A stretch of 64,000 bases of DNA from Phenylobacterium sp. (GCF_030693405.1 NZ_JAUYAW010000064.1:62001-126000), one strand, 5' to 3'. Positions 29,174 to 39,054 are shown, counted from the first letter of the stretch. A program made the numbers and translations. The notes: a model not told the origin generated them from the letters alone.

Positions 29174-29818
29174 ATGCAGACCGTCGCCCTGATCGACTAC
29201 GGGTCGGGCAATCTCCGTTCGGCGCAGAACGCCCTCGAAAAAGCCGCCGGCTCCGCGCCTGGGGCTACGGAGATTCGCGTCACCTCTGATCCCGAGACGG
29301 TGGCCGCCGCCGATCGCATCGTCCTGCCGGGCGTCGGCGCCTTCGCCGCCTGCCGCGGGGCGCTGATGGCCAGGCCTGGCCTGGTCGAAGCGATCACCGA
29401 AGCGGTGCAGACCCGCGGCGTCCCCTTCCTGGGGGTCTGCGTCGGCATGCAGCTTCTGGCCAGCCGCGGCCTGGAGTTCGGCGAAACCCCGGGCCTCGAT
29501 TGGATCCCCGGCGAGGTCCGCCGCCTGACGCCGGCCAGCCCCTCCTGCAAGGTGCCGCACATGGGCTGGAACAGCCTGGACGACATCAGCCCAGCCGGTC
29601 ACGCCCTCGGCCTCGTCGCCGACGGGGCCATGTATTTCACCCACTCCTTCGCCTTCCACGCGGCCGATCCCGCCGACGTGGCCGCCTTCACCGATCACGG
29701 GGGCCGGTTCGCCGCCGCCGTGGCGCGGGGCAATGTGGCGGGGGTTCAATTCCACCCGGAGAAGTCGCAGTCTGCCGGGCTTTCTCTCCTCGCGCGCTTT
29801 CTGGAGTGGCGACCTTGA
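29174..29818 (+). CDS. hisH: imidazole glycerol phosphate synthase, glutaminase subunit
   Basis: The 214-residue class I amidotransferase supplies ammonia to HisF. The nucleophile is C89 in FLGVCVGMQLL; VQFHPEKSQ near the end holds the His-Glu pair. GSGNLRSAQNALE at the N-terminus is typical. The stop overlaps the hisA TTG start (TTGA). Confidence 0.96.
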   Translation: MQTVALIDYGSGNLRSAQNALEKAAGSAPGATEIRVTSDPETVAAADRIVLPGVGAFAACRGALMARPGLVEAITEAVQTRGVPFLGVCVGMQLLASRGLEFGETPGLDWIPGEVRRLTPASPSCKVPHMGWNSLDDISPAGHALGLVADGAMYFTHSFAFHAADPADVAAFTDHGGRFAAAVARGNVAGVQFHPEKSQSAGLSLLARFLEWRP

Positions 29819-30537
29819 TCCTCTATCCGGCCATCGACCTTAAGGACGGCCAGTGCGTGCGCGTGCTGCACGGCGTCCTCGACACCGCCACGGTGTTCAA
29901 CACCTCGCCCGCCGACCAGGCCAAGCAGTGGGCCAATGCCGGCTTCCCCTGGATCCATGTGGTGGACCTGAACGGGGCGGTGGAAGGCAAGGCCGTCAAC
30001 GCCTCGGCCGTGGAGGCCATTCTCTCGGCCGTATCGGTCCCCGTGCAGCTGGGCGGCGGCATCCGCAGCCTGGCCGATATCGAGGGCTGGATCGAGGCCG
30101 GTGTCAGCCGGGTGATCCTCGGCACGCTGGCCGTGCGCGAACCGCAGGTGGTGGTGGAGGCCGCCCGCCTGTGGCCCGAACAGATCGCCGTCAGCGTCGA
30201 CGTCCGCGGCGGCAAGGTGGCTGTCCAGGGCTGGACCGAGGATTCCGATCTCGACGCCGTCACCGTGGCCAAGCGGTTTGAGGACGCCGGCGTCAGCGCG
30301 CTGATCATCACCGACATCGACCGCGACGGCGCCCTGACCGGCTTCAATGTGGACGTGTTCGGGGCCATGGCCGACGCGGTGGACATTCCGGTGATCGCGG
30401 CCGGCGGTCTGGCTAGCGTCGAGGACATTCATCGTCTGCGCGCCCGCAAGGGCCGCCCCATCGCCGGCGCGGTCCTGGGCCGAGCCCTCTATACCGGCGC
30501 CATCAAGGCGCCCGAAGCCATCAAGGCCGCGGCCTGA
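29815..30537 (+). CDS. hisA: ProFAR isomerase
   Basis: The 240-residue TIM-barrel enzyme isomerises 5'-ProFAR to [19 protein letters not shown] holds the first catalytic aspartate, and [13 protein letters not shown] the second. The start is TTG 29815, overlapping the hisH stop, with GGAG upstream; the longer opening from 29500 is antisense to nothing but lies out of frame within hisH and is rejected. The stop shares one base with the hisF ATG. Confidence 0.95.
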   Translation: MILYPAIDLKDGQCVRVLHGVLDTATVFNTSPADQAKQWANAGFPWIHVVDLNGAVEGKAVNASAVEAILSAVSVPVQLGGGIRSLADIEGWIEAGVSRVILGTLAVREPQVVVEAARLWPEQIAVSVDVRGGKVAVQGWTEDSDLDAVTVAKRFEDAGVSALIITDIDRDGALTGFNVDVFGAMADAVDIPVIAAGGLASVEDIHRLRARKGRPIAGAVLGRALYTGAIKAPEAIKAAA

Positions 30538-31337
30538 TGCTGAACCTGCGCGTCATCCCCTGCCTGGACGTCAAGGACGGCCGCGTGGTCAAGGGCGTGC
30601 AGTTCCTGTCCCTGCGCGACGCCGGCGATCCGGTGGAGCAGGCCAGCGCCTATGACGCGGCCGGCGCCGACGAGCTGATGTTCCTGGACATCACCGCGAG
30701 CCACGAGGGCCGCGGGGCCATCCTCGACGTGATCGCCCGCACCGCCGATGTCTGCTTCATGCCGCTCAGCGTCGGGGGCGGTATCCGCGCGGTGGACGAT
30801 GCGCGGCGGCTTTTGCTGGCCGGCGCCGACAAGATTTCGGTGAACACCGCCGCTGTTGAGAACCCCGACCTGATTAGCGCCTGCGCCGACGCCTTCGGCT
30901 CCCAGGCCGTGGTCTGCGCCATCGACGCCAAGCGGACCGAGGACGGGGACTGGCGGGTCTTCATCTATGGGGGCCGCAAGGACACCGGCCTGGACGTGGT
31001 CGACTATGCCCGCCTGGCGGTGGAGAAGGGGGCCGGCGAGATCCTGCTGACCTCCATGGATCGGGACGGGGCCAAGACCGGCTATGATATCGCGCTGCTG
31101 CGCGCCGTGACCGGCGCCGTCAGCGTGCCGGTGATCGCCTCGGGCGGCGCCGGTTCGGCCGCCCACATGGTCGAGGCCGCCACCCAGGGGGGCGCCGATG
31201 CGGTGCTCGCCGCCTCCATCTTCCATTTCGGCGAGGTGTCCATCGGCGAGGTCAAGCAGGCCATGATCGCCGCCGGCCTGCCCGCCCGCCTGACCGGGGC
31301 GGAGATGCGCCGCGACGCCGCCGAGGCCTTCTCATGA
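30537..31337 (+). CDS. hisF: imidazole glycerol phosphate synthase, cyclase subunit
   Basis: The 266-residue TIM-barrel partner of HisH makes imidazole glycerol phosphate and [24 protein letters not shown] contains the catalytic aspartate near residue 11 and [14 protein letters not shown] the second. It overlaps hisA by one base and hisE by four. Confidence 0.96.
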   Translation: MLNLRVIPCLDVKDGRVVKGVQFLSLRDAGDPVEQASAYDAAGADELMFLDITASHEGRGAILDVIARTADVCFMPLSVGGGIRAVDDARRLLLAGADKISVNTAAVENPDLISACADAFGSQAVVCAIDAKRTEDGDWRVFIYGGRKDTGLDVVDYARLAVEKGAGEILLTSMDRDGAKTGYDIALLRAVTGAVSVPVIASGGAGSAAHMVEAATQGGADAVLAASIFHFGEVSIGEVKQAMIAAGLPARLTGAEMRRDAAEAFS

Positions 31338-31657
31338 GCCGGCTGGCCGAGGTGCTCACCCGTCTTTCGGCCGTGATCGAAAGCCGCAAGGGCGGCGATC
31401 CGGCCGCCTCCTACACCGCCCGCCTGCTGGCTGAGCCCGCACTGGCCGCCAAGAAGCTAGGCGAAGAGGCGATCGAGACGGTGATCGCCGCCGTGCAGGC
31501 CGATAAGGACGCCTTGGCCGCCGAGAGCGCGGACCTGCTCTATCACTGGCTGGTGGTCATGGCCGCGTCAGGGGTGTCCCTCGACGAGGTCGCCGCCAGG
31601 CTCGAAGCCCGCGAGGGCGTGTCCGGCCATGCCGAGAAGGCCGGCCGCAAGGGCTAG
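31334..31657 (+). CDS. hisE: phosphoribosyl-ATP pyrophosphatase
   Basis: The 107-residue MazG-fold enzyme hydrolyses PR-ATP to [19 protein letters not shown] and [12 protein letters not shown] carry the metal-binding acidic residues. It is the last gene of the his run; hisG, hisD, hisC and hisI are not in the window. It converges on the next minus-strand gene, only four bases apart. Confidence 0.94.
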   Translation: MSRLAEVLTRLSAVIESRKGGDPAASYTARLLAEPALAAKKLGEEAIETVIAAVQADKDALAAESADLLYHWLVVMAASGVSLDEVAARLEAREGVSGHAEKAGRKG

Positions 31658-31661
31658 AGCG

Positions 31662-31985
31662 CTATGGTTTGGGCGGGGGAGGCTTGTTCTCCAGCAGCAG
31701 CTGGCCCTGGGTCTGCACCCGGCCCTTGATCTTGCCCGCCAGCATGGCCAGCACATTGGGCAGCTTGATCTCCATGCGGACGGCGTCGGCCAGGACGTCC
31801 AGGTGTCCGCTGATGGTCTGGCCCAGCACCGTGGCGGAAAACGCCATGCGATCGCCGGTCCACTGGCGGGTGACCTTGGCGCCCTCACCCACCTGACTGA
31901 GAATCTTGTCGAACCCGTCTTCCAGCCGTCGCCGCGCCTCGGCGGCGCCCAGGGTGTGGGGAATGTCGATGGTGACGGGCTTCAT
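31662..31985 (-). CDS. polyhydroxyalkanoic acid system family protein
   Basis: The 107-residue cytosolic protein fits the PHA_gran_rgn/TIGR02610 family: IDIPHTLGAAEARRRLEDGFDKIL at the start, then GDRMAFSATVLGQTISGHLDVL and VRMEIKLP. It ends in a Pro/Lys tail. A role in polyhydroxyalkanoate granules is named for the family but weakly supported. No PHA genes are adjacent. Confidence 0.75.
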   Translation of the reverse strand: MKPVTIDIPHTLGAAEARRRLEDGFDKILSQVGEGAKVTRQWTGDRMAFSATVLGQTISGHLDVLADAVRMEIKLPNVLAMLAGKIKGRVQTQGQLLLENKPPPPKP

Positions 31986-32036
31986 CGGCGACCTCGCTGT
32001 GTTCGGGTCAGTCTAACGCGAAATCTGCGCACAGGC

Positions 32037-32603
32037 TCATCCCCGCGGCTTGCGTTTCAGCGCCACATAGAGGGCGCCGCCGCCTCCATGCCGACGATGG
32101 GCCTCTGAAACGCCGGCCACGATGGAGCGCAGATGCGGGGCGGCCAACCACTCGGGAGCCGCCCGGCGCAGGGTTCCGTCGCCGCTTCCACGGGAGCCCT
32201 TGCCGGTGATCACCAGCACGGCCCGATGGCCCTCATGCCAGGCCTGCAGCAGGAAGCCGTCCAGCCGCGCCCGGGCCGCGTCATAGGTCAGGCCATGCAG
32301 GTCGAGCCGCGCGGCGATGGGATCGCGCTCACGCACGATCCGGTGATGGCGGTTGGGCTCAATCAGTTCAGGGCCTGGCCACGGGGCCGGGGGCGAGGTT
32401 TTCGGCGCCGGCGCAGGTCCCGGGGCCGGACGCTTAGGGGGCTGCTTGCCCGGCGGGGCCTTGCCCGCCGGCGCTGCGGCCTGCGGCGGCGGGTCGGCTG
32501 GCTCAGCTGGCGCCGTTGGCGTGTGCCGTCCGGGCAGAGGGTGAAGCGTGGCCGCCACGACCGACCAGAGCCTGTGCTCCTCAGGTCGAAGCGGGCGTTT
32601 CAT
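32037..32603 (-). CDS. Smr/MutS2-type domain protein
   Basis: The 188-residue protein has a Pro/Ala-rich disordered N-terminal 80 residues and a C-terminal Smr domain: ARLDLHGLTYDAARARLDGFL and VLVITGKGSRGSGDGTLRR, followed by GGGGALYVALKRK. Smr domains can nick DNA or RNA. Its ATG overlaps the mltA stop by four bases, so it is translated with mltA. Confidence 0.9.
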   Translation of the reverse strand: MKRPLRPEEHRLWSVVAATLHPLPGRHTPTAPAEPADPPPQAAAPAGKAPPGKQPPKRPAPGPAPAPKTSPPAPWPGPELIEPNRHHRIVRERDPIAARLDLHGLTYDAARARLDGFLLQAWHEGHRAVLVITGKGSRGSGDGTLRRAAPEWLAAPHLRSIVAGVSEAHRRHGGGGALYVALKRKPRG

Positions 32604-33697
32604 CGGCCGGGGTCGGGTCCCACCCGGGGCGCCAGGCGCACCATTCTCAGGGTGTGGCGGACGCGGCCCGCCTCCACGCCTGCCTCTGGCCCGGAGCCCA
32701 GATAGAGGTCGGCCCGGACCTGGCCCTTGATGGCGCCGCCCGTGTCCAGGGCGACGGCCAGGCGGCGATAGGTGGGGAAGGCGCCGCTGAGGATGGGTGC
32801 GGTGGCGTCGATCCAGAACAGTTCGCCGACCCGGTGCTGGCTCAGGTCCACAGCGATGGCGTGGTCGGGGGGCAGGGGAACCCCGGCCGCACCGACGGGA
32901 TGCAGGCCGTCATCGGCTTCCAGGCGGAACCAGACATAGCGGCGGTTCAGCCGCATGATGGCGTCGGCCTCAGGTCCCCGGCGGGCCGCCAGCCAGGCGC
33001 GGATCGCCTCGCCAGACGTATTGTTCGCCTCCAGCAGGCCGCGGTCGCGCATGTGATTGGCGATGCCGGAAAACGGCAAGTCATTGTGGGCGGCGAACAG
33101 CACCTTGACCCGCAGCCCGTCGGGGAAGGTCAGGACGCCGGAGCCCTGGATCTGCAGGAAGAACAGCTCCTCAGGCCGCATCCAGGCCAGGACGACGTCC
33201 GGCGGCGTGGCCTCGATGGCCGCCCGATCAGCCCGCCCCGACAGGGCGGCGTGGTTGGCGGGCTTGGGGCGCACGGGCGCGCTGTATTCGGCGTCCGGCG
33301 TTGTCCGGGCGGTGTATTCCGGGGCGTAATAGGCGGTCAGCACCCCTTCGCCCGGGACCGGCTCGAGACGGAAGTTGGCCTCGAAGAAGGCCCGGGCCGC
33401 GTCGGTCTCCAGGCGCGGCTGCGCCCGGGCCCGGCGGCAGACCTCCACCTCGGCCGGCGCCTTGGCCACCCCGCAGGTGGCCTGATAGGCGGCGAAAGCC
33501 TCGGCGTGGTCGGCGCTGGCCCAGCCGGTCAGGCTGCTGAAGGCGATCGGCGCCGGCGGGGGCCCATCCCGGGGGGGCGCCCCCGGCGAGGGCGCAGGCG
33601 GAGTGGGGGGAGTCGAAGCCTCATCAGGCGCCCGCGCGGTGGCGCAGGCGCTCAGGAGGAGGGCGCCGCCGATGACGCCGACCAGACGCAAACGCAC
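32600..33697 (-). CDS. mltA: membrane-bound lytic murein transglycosylase A
   Basis: The 365-residue outer-membrane lipoprotein cleaves peptidoglycan. A lipobox LLSAC (C18) follows a short signal. The MltA domain has YYAPEYTA and IQGSGVL, and the C-terminal 3D domain ends with HAIAVDLSQHRVGELFWIDA and VALDTGGAIKG. The GTG start at 33697 lies just after the Tim44-like stop at 33702. It is the middle of the Tim44-like/mltA/smr operon. Confidence 0.92.
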   Translation of the reverse strand: MRLRLVGVIGGALLLSACATARAPDEASTPPTPPAPSPGAPPRDGPPPAPIAFSSLTGWASADHAEAFAAYQATCGVAKAPAEVEVCRRARAQPRLETDAARAFFEANFRLEPVPGEGVLTAYYAPEYTARTTPDAEYSAPVRPKPANHAALSGRADRAAIEATPPDVVLAWMRPEELFFLQIQGSGVLTFPDGLRVKVLFAAHNDLPFSGIANHMRDRGLLEANNTSGEAIRAWLAARRGPEADAIMRLNRRYVWFRLEADDGLHPVGAAGVPLPPDHAIAVDLSQHRVGELFWIDATAPILSGAFPTYRRLAVALDTGGAIKGQVRADLYLGSGPEAGVEAGRVRHTLRMVRLAPRVGPDPGR

Positions 33698-33701
33698 AGA
33701 C

Positions 33702-34322
33702 CTAGGCCTCCGCGGCGTCGACGTGAACCAGGGTCCAGTTGGGGTCTTTGCTCTTGAGGTTGCGCTCGAAGGTCCAGAGCTCGGCGGTGCGGCGGTCGTC
33801 CACCGCCTCGCCGCGTTCGTCCTTGGTGCGGCTGCGCAGCTCGGCCAGGAAGCGCACGGTGACGCGAGCGGCATCGGCCTCGACCTCGGCCTTTTCCATA
33901 TCCGCCCGGGGCGGATGCAGGAATTCCACCGTCTCGGTGCGGCCCTCGGCCTCCCGGGCGGATATGGCCGATTCAAAGGCCGAATAGACTTCGTCCGACA
34001 GAAGGTTGCGCAGGGTGTCGCGGTCACCGCTGGCGAAGGCGTTGACGATCATCTGATAGGCCGACTTGGCGCCATGCAGGAAGTGGCTGAGGTCGAAGGA
34101 CGGGTCCCGGGCGCGGACCGCGGCCAGGCCCGACAGGGCGACGCCTTCGGCCTCCTCAGACGCCTCCAGCACCCGCTCCACAGGACGCACGGGGCTCGGC
34201 TGGGCCTCGCCCGCAGGCTTGTCCTCCGGTTGCCGTCCGACACGCCGTCCCAGCACCGAATAGAGCTGGTACAGGACAATGGCCGCCAGGGCGGCGAAGA
34301 TGATCAGCTCCAGTAGGGGCAA
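33702..34322 (-). CDS. Tim44-domain protein
   Basis: The 206-residue protein has one N-terminal membrane segment (LPLLELIIFAALAAIVLYQLYSVLG) and a C-terminal Tim44-like domain (DLSHFLHGAKSAYQMIVNAFASGDRDTLRNLLSDEVYSAF). Bacterial TimA-like proteins are inner-membrane proteins of unclear task, sometimes linked to transport. The start is uncertain: TTG 34322 behind a GAGAGAC site fits family starts, while TTG 34394 would add 24 residues. Confidence 0.78.
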   Translation of the reverse strand: MPLLELIIFAALAAIVLYQLYSVLGRRVGRQPEDKPAGEAQPSPVRPVERVLEASEEAEGVALSGLAAVRARDPSFDLSHFLHGAKSAYQMIVNAFASGDRDTLRNLLSDEVYSAFESAISAREAEGRTETVEFLHPPRADMEKAEVEADAARVTVRFLAELRSRTKDERGEAVDDRRTAELWTFERNLKSKDPNWTLVHVDAAEA

Positions 34323-34529
34323 ACGGGTCTCTCGTGGGCTTCTGTGGACGAGCGGGCCAGAAACGCGGCCCTTGTGATCTATATAGTCGCTCAAAACGCC
34401 GGCGTCAGGACCGACGTTGCATCACGCAGGGTCGCATGTTAGCAGCCCGCGCCAGGAATGGGCGGGTTTTCCCGCCGAAAGACGGTCGGCCCTGGCGCCG
34501 GCCTGGCCTCCCATAACGGACAGACGTGC

Positions 34530-35036
34530 ATGACCGACACCGACGCCGCCGCCCCCGGCGGCCTGCCGAACGGCGCTGAGGCCTTTGTTCCGGGTGTCCG
34601 CATCCTGGCCCAGTTCATCCGCGACCTCTCCTTCGAGAACCCCCGCGCGCCTGACGCCCTGCGCGGGACCGGCGTCCAGCCGCAGATCGATCTGGGCGTG
34701 GAGATGAACGCCCGCGGCCGCGAGGACGGGCTGTTCGAGGTGGACCTGAAGCTGTCGGCGCGGGCCTCGCGCGAAGACGGCCCGGTCTTCCATGTGGAGC
34801 TGCTCTATGGCGGCGTGTTCGGGATCAATGGCGTGGCGCCAGAGGACCTGGAGCAGGTGCTGCTCGTGGACTGCCCCCGCTTCCTGTTCCCCTTCGCCCG
34901 CCGGGTGATCGCCGACGTGACCTCGGACGGGGGCTTCCCCCCCTTCCTGCTCGATCCGATTGATTTTGCGGGGGTCTATGCGGCCCGCAAGGCCCAGGGC
35001 GACCTGTCACAGATGGACGAGATCGGCCACGCCTGA
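34530..35036 (+). CDS. secB: protein-export chaperone SecB
   Basis: The 168-residue cytosolic tetrameric chaperone keeps preproteins unfolded and hands them to Sec[18 protein letters not shown] is the family opening; [34 protein letters not shown] is the conserved C-terminal part. ATG 34530 is preferred; an in-frame opening starts at 34458. A strong terminator follows at 35067. Confidence 0.95.
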   Translation: MTDTDAAAPGGLPNGAEAFVPGVRILAQFIRDLSFENPRAPDALRGTGVQPQIDLGVEMNARGREDGLFEVDLKLSARASREDGPVFHVELLYGGVFGINGVAPEDLEQVLLVDCPRFLFPFARRVIADVTSDGGFPPFLLDPIDFAGVYAARKAQGDLSQMDEIGHA

Positions 35037-35066
35037 TCCTACGGCGCGGCCCATCGGGCCGTGTTC

Positions 35067-35093
35067 AACGGCGCCCTTCGGGGCGCCGTTTTC
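35067..35093 (+). terminator. intrinsic terminator of secB
   Basis: AACGGCGCCC and GGGCGCCGTT form a perfect ten-base stem with a TTCG loop, followed by TTCG. The end abuts the stop of the convergent dnaQ. Confidence 0.9.
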
Positions 35094-35097
35094 GTAT

Positions 35098-35802
35098 CTA
35101 GAGGCCGTGCTTCTTCCAGAGCAGGTCGGACTTGACCACGTCGCGGACGAAGGCCGCGTGGCGTTCTCGCTCCAGATCGCTGGCCACCACGGTCAGGGGC
35201 CGGGGCCTGGCCCCATAGCTCGCCTGGCGCGCTGCGCCCACCGCCTGGGCGACCATGGCCGGGGCCAGCTCCAGGCGCCGTTCGCGGCCGCCCTTCAGCT
35301 CCAGATAGACATCGGCCAGCAGCCGCGCGTCGATCAGCGCCCCGTGCTTTTCCCGGTCGGTGAGCGAGATCTTGAAACGCCGGCAGAGCGCGTCCAGGGA
35401 ATTGGCCATGCCCGGGAACCGGGCGCGGGCCAGGACCAAGGTGTCCACCCAGCGGTGTTCGATGATCTCGATCCGGCCGCAGAGGCCGAGCTCGAAATTG
35501 ATGAAGGTCCGGTCGAACGCGGCGTTGTGAGCGACGATCGGCGCGTCGCCGACGAAGTCGAGAAAGGCGTCCACCACCTCGGGCGCCTCGAACCTGGGCT
35601 TGCCCCGCAAGAAATCCGCCGACAGGCCATGCACCTTCTCAGCCTCGGGCGGCATGTCCCGCAGGGGGTCGATATAGCAGTGGAAGGTGCGGCCGGTGGG
35701 GATGAAGTCCTCGATCTCGAGGCAGGCCAGCTCCACCAGGCGGTGGCCCTCGCGGGGCTCAAAGCCGGTGGTTTCGGTGTCGAGAACGATTTCGCGGGCC
35801 AT
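35098..35802 (-). CDS. dnaQ: DNA polymerase III subunit epsilon
   Basis: The 234-residue proofreading 3'-5' exonuclease has the DEDD residues in VLDTETTGFEP (D8, E10), AHNAAFDRTFINFEL and the HGALIDARLLADVYLEL motif. It binds the polymerase core near the fork. It is the last gene of the leftward ppsR-maf-aroE-coaE-dnaQ run that starts at the origin; coaE ends six bases before its ATG. Confidence 0.95.
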   Translation of the reverse strand: MAREIVLDTETTGFEPREGHRLVELACLEIEDFIPTGRTFHCYIDPLRDMPPEAEKVHGLSADFLRGKPRFEAPEVVDAFLDFVGDAPIVAHNAAFDRTFINFELGLCGRIEIIEHRWVDTLVLARARFPGMANSLDALCRRFKISLTDREKHGALIDARLLADVYLELKGGRERRLELAPAMVAQAVGAARQASYGARPRPLTVVASDLERERHAAFVRDVVKSDLLWKKHGL

Positions 35803-35808
35803 CGGGTC

Positions 35809-36453
35809 TCAATGGCCCGGTTTGGTTTCAGCTTCAACCGCGCCAGGCGCCGCGGCCGCGGCGGCCCGGGCGCGCAGGGCGTTCACAATTTCCGTGACCT
35901 GGGCGCGAGCGTGCTCAAGCCCATGACCGGTCTCCACCACATAGTGGGCGCGGGCGCGCTTTTCGGCGTCGGCCATCTGCTGGGCGAGGATGGCGTCGAG
36001 CCGCTCCGGCGTCATCCCGGGTCTGGCCAGCACCCGTTCGCGCTGCATGTCGGCCGGGGCGCTCACCACCACTACGGCGTCCATGCGCGCATCGCCGCCG
36101 GTCTCGTAGAGCAGGGGGATGTCGAGGACGACCATGTCGGCGCCCTTGGCTTGGGCCTCAGCGAAGAAGCTCTGGCGGTCGATCCCCACCAGGGGATGGA
36201 CGATGGCGTTCAGCCGCTTCAGGGCCTCGGGATCGCCGAGCACCCGCTGGCGCAGCAGCTCCCGGTCCACGGCCCCGCCCTGGACGACGCCCGGAAAGGC
36301 CTCGCCCACCGGAACCACGGCCGCGCCGCCCACATCATAGAGATCGTGCACGGCGGCGTCGGCGTCATAGACGGGCGTCCCATGCTCGCGGAACATGGCC
36401 GCGGTGGTGGACTTGCCCATGCCGATGGAGCCGGTCAGGCCGATGATCAGCAT
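35809..36453 (-). CDS. coaE: dephospho-CoA kinase
   Basis: The 214-residue enzyme makes coenzyme A, phosphorylating dephospho-CoA. [12 protein letters not shown] (Walker A, residues 5-16) and DIPLLYETG are typical. The C-terminal 20 residues are Ala-rich. It lies in the origin-side operon between aroE and dnaQ. Confidence 0.95.
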   Translation of the reverse strand: MLIIGLTGSIGMGKSTTAAMFREHGTPVYDADAAVHDLYDVGGAAVVPVGEAFPGVVQGGAVDRELLRQRVLGDPEALKRLNAIVHPLVGIDRQSFFAEAQAKGADMVVLDIPLLYETGGDARMDAVVVVSAPADMQRERVLARPGMTPERLDAILAQQMADAEKRARAHYVVETGHGLEHARAQVTEIVNALRARAAAAAAPGAVEAETKPGH

Positions 36454-36458
36454 TGTCT

Positions 36459-37325
36459 CTAGATCCTCTCGTTCAGGCTCAGACTGTTCAGCGCCAGGGC
36501 GCGGACATCCACATGCGCCGGCGGCGCGACCCCGAAAAAGGCGGTGAAGGACGGGACGGCCTGGCCGATCAGCATGGCCAGGCCATCGACCGTGCGGCGG
36601 CTCTCCGCCTGCGCCCTGGCCAGGAAGGGCGTGATCAGCGGCTTGTAGACCATGTCCATGACCACGCAGCCAGCCGGCGTAGCGCCCAGCGGCACGTCGA
36701 GCTCGCCCTGGCCCGACAGGCCCGCCGAGGTGGCGTTGATCACTGCGCCGGCGCCGTCAAAGGCGTGAGTGGCTTCATCAAGGCCCAGGGCGCGCACGCC
36801 AGAGCCCAGACGCTCGGCGATGGCCTCAGCCCGGGAAAGCGTGCGGTTCAGGATCAGCACCTCCGGCGCGCCGGCCGCGATGAAGGCGGCGGCTGCGCCC
36901 CGCGCCGCGCCCCCGGCCCCCAGGATCACGACGGGTGCGGCGGCGGGATCAAAGCCCGGCGCCTGGCTGGCGAAGGCGGCCAGCAGACCCGTCCCATCAG
37001 TGTTGTCGGCGAGGATCTGTCCGTCGGATTTGAACAGCAGAAGATTGGCCGCCCCCGCCGCCTGGGCCGCCGGGCTCGGGGCGTCGGCCAGGGCCAGGGC
37101 TTGTTCCTTGAAGGGCAGGGTCACGTTCAGGCCGGCGATAGCCCCGCCGCGCAGACCCTGGACGAAGGCTTCAAACCCCGTCTCTGGCGGACTGAAGGGC
37201 GCATAGACGGCGTCGAGGCCGAGGCTATCGATCCAGGCGTTGTGGATCAGGGGGCTCAGGGAATGACGGACCGGCGATCCGACCACGCCGGCGACCTTGG
37301 CCCCCCCGGTGAGGACCGCGCTCAT
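36459..37325 (-). CDS. aroE: shikimate dehydrogenase
   Basis: The 288-residue NADP enzyme reduces 3-dehydroshikimate in aromatic amino acid synthesis. [29 protein letters not shown] (catalytic Lys), DNTDGTG (catalytic Asp) and [13 protein letters not shown] are present. ATG 37325 overlaps the maf stop by four bases; the longer opening upstream lies out of frame over maf and is rejected. Confidence 0.95.
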   Translation of the reverse strand: MSAVLTGGAKVAGVVGSPVRHSLSPLIHNAWIDSLGLDAVYAPFSPPETGFEAFVQGLRGGAIAGLNVTLPFKEQALALADAPSPAAQAAGAANLLLFKSDGQILADNTDGTGLLAAFASQAPGFDPAAAPVVILGAGGAARGAAAAFIAAGAPEVLILNRTLSRAEAIAERLGSGVRALGLDEATHAFDGAGAVINATSAGLSGQGELDVPLGATPAGCVVMDMVYKPLITPFLARAQAESRRTVDGLAMLIGQAVPSFTAFFGVAPPAHVDVRALALNSLSLNERI

Positions 37326-37915
37326 GGGATCAGAGCGCCGCGCTGGCGCAGCTGGTCCAGGAGGCCCAGCATGGGCAGGCCAAGTATGGCGAAGTAGTCC
37401 CCCTCGATCTGGGCGAACAGCTGGGCGCCTGGACCTTCCAGCCGGTAACAGCCCACCGAGCCCAGCATCGCCTCGCCCTCCTGTTCGAGATAGGCGTCGA
37501 GGAAGGGTTCGGAGAAGTCGCGCATGGTCAGGGTGGCGCTGGCCGTCTCCGACCACAGGACCTGGCCATCCTGAGCCAGGGTGACCGCCGAATGCAGATG
37601 GTGCGGCTGACCGCGCAGAGAGAGCAGTCGCGCGCGGGCCTCGTCCAGGCCCCTGGCCTTGTCATAGAGGACGCCGTCGAATTCCAGGGTCTGATCTGCG
37701 CCGATCACGAGACCGGGCTGCAGGTCCGAGACGGTCACCGCCTTGATGTCGGCCAAGGCCTGGGCGACCGCGCGGGGGCTGCCGCCCTCGGCCTGGATTC
37801 GGGCCTTGACCAGGTCCTCGTCGACGCCGGAGACGATCTTGTCGAACACGACGCCCGCGCCCGTCAGCAGCTGGCTGCGGGCCGCACTCTGGGAAGCGAG
37901 AATGATGCGGGTCAT
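37322..37915 (-). CDS. maf: Maf family nucleotide pyrophosphatase
   Basis: The 197-residue protein begins [18 protein letters not shown], the Maf signature, and has [12 protein letters not shown] and [30 protein letters not shown]. Maf proteins hydrolyse non-canonical nucleotides (dTTP/UTP-type or m7GTP-type); which subtype is not clear here. It is joined to aroE and to ppsR by four-base overlaps. Confidence 0.92.
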   Translation of the reverse strand: MTRIILASQSAARSQLLTGAGVVFDKIVSGVDEDLVKARIQAEGGSPRAVAQALADIKAVTVSDLQPGLVIGADQTLEFDGVLYDKARGLDEARARLLSLRGQPHHLHSAVTLAQDGQVLWSETASATLTMRDFSEPFLDAYLEQEGEAMLGSVGCYRLEGPGAQLFAQIEGDYFAILGLPMLGLLDQLRQRGALIP

Positions 37916-38754
37916 CCCAGTATGTCCACCTGGCGGCCGGAGGTCAGCAGGTTCATGACCGCGGCGGCGGTTTCCTCCACCGAGCGGCGGGTGACGTCGA
38001 TCACCGGCCAGCCCTGTCGCTCATAGAGCCTGCGGGCCTGGACAATCTCCTCCCGGACATTGTCCACGTCGATATAGGCCGAGGTGCGGTTCTCTTTGAG
38101 GCTGAGCAGGCGGTTGCGCCGGATCTGGATCAGCCGGTCGGGCGAGATGGTCAGGCCCACCACCAGGGTGTTCTTCAGCTGCAGCAGTTTGTCAGGGATC
38201 GGCCGCGACGGGACTAGGGGCACATTGGCCGCCCGCACGCCGCGATGGGCCAGATAGATGCAGGTTGGTGTCTTCGAGGTGCGCGACACGCCGACCAGGA
38301 CCACATCAGCCTGTTCCAGATCCTGGCCCCCCTGACCATCATCGTGGCCGATAGCGTAGTTCAGGGCGTCCATACGGTTGAAGTACTCGTGGTCCAGCGC
38401 GTGCTGAGCGCCGACCCGGGTGGAGGTAGCCAGGCCCAGATAGCGGGACACCGCCGAGACCAGAGGATCGAGGGCGGCGATACAGGCGATCTCCAGCCGC
38501 CGGCACCCATCCTCCAGAGCCGCTCTGAGTTCAGCGTCGACAATGGTGTGAATGACCAGGCCCGGGGCGGACTCGATATCGGCCAGGGCGCGGTCCAGCT
38601 GCCGGCGGGACCGCACCAGGGCGTAGATGTGCTCGATGGGCAGGACGTCGTCGAACCGGGCGCATACGGCGCGGGCCATAGCGTTCAGCGTCTCGCCGGT
38701 GGAGTCCGAGACCAGATGCAGATGGAAATAGGTGGCGATGCGCGGGTTGGTCAT
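37912..38754 (-). CDS. ppsR: pyruvate, phosphate dikinase regulatory protein (DUF299)
   Basis: The 280-residue bifunctional kinase/phosphorylase has HLVSDSTGETLNAMARA, the P-loop GVSRTSKTPTCIYLAHRG and PSRPIPDKLLQL. It should reversibly phosphorylate pyruvate phosphate dikinase or PEP synthase. It is the first gene left of the predicted origin, at the place held by the gene called RP001 beside the Caulobacter origin. Confidence 0.93.
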   Translation of the reverse strand: MTNPRIATYFHLHLVSDSTGETLNAMARAVCARFDDVLPIEHIYALVRSRRQLDRALADIESAPGLVIHTIVDAELRAALEDGCRRLEIACIAALDPLVSAVSRYLGLATSTRVGAQHALDHEYFNRMDALNYAIGHDDGQGGQDLEQADVVLVGVSRTSKTPTCIYLAHRGVRAANVPLVPSRPIPDKLLQLKNTLVVGLTISPDRLIQIRRNRLLSLKENRTSAYIDVDNVREEIVQARRLYERQGWPVIDVTRRSVEETAAAVMNLLTSGRQVDILG

Positions 38755-38797
38755 ACCGGGGCGGCGGCCTGCGACAAAATGCTCTTGGGGACGAGGG

Positions 38798-38857
38798 AGT
38801 CGATAAGTCTCTTAACCGAGGCGGACAGGCTTGGGGATAGGTGACGACTTATCCCGG
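38798..38857. promoter_or_regulatory. cluster of degenerate DnaA-like boxes, left side of origin
   Basis: TTATCGACT (38798-38806, minus), CTATCCCCA (38832-38840, minus) and TTATCCCGG (38849-38857, plus) match the TTATCCACA consensus at six or seven of nine positions. A fourth, TTATCCCCG, lies at 39138-39146. Weak DnaA sites are known for Caulobacter. Single sites are not convincing; the cluster is suggestive. Confidence 0.45.
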
Positions 38858-38941
38858 CCTGGCAGGCGCTTCCGCCGGGGGCCGGGACAGACCCGCCGCT
38901 GGACCGGTTTTCGCACACAAGATCACCCGCCGGGGAAAACC

Positions 38942-38956
38942 TTAACGAAAGGTAAA
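38942..38956. promoter_or_regulatory. imperfect CtrA box in the origin
   Basis: TTAACGAAAGGTAAA fits TTAA-N7-TTAA with one changed base in the second half. Confidence 0.5.
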
Positions 38957-39009
38957 CACAGGGGCGCAGGCGAGGGGCCAGTCATCCTCAGTCCGCGAGC
39001 GGACGTCTC

Positions 39010-39024
39010 TTAAGGTTTTGTTAA
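39010..39024. promoter_or_regulatory. perfect CtrA box (TTAA-N7-TTAA) in the origin
   Basis: TTAAGGTTTTGTTAA matches the full CtrA consensus spacing exactly. In Caulobacter, phosphorylated CtrA binds such boxes in the origin and blocks initiation in swarmer cells. Confidence 0.75.
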
Positions 39025-39054
39025 GGTTTGAGCCACGACCTTGACCTTATGCCC

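Noticed and set aside
38831-39013. Short plus-strand open frame in the origin gap
   Set aside because: It has no ribosome site or family likeness and overlaps origin motifs.
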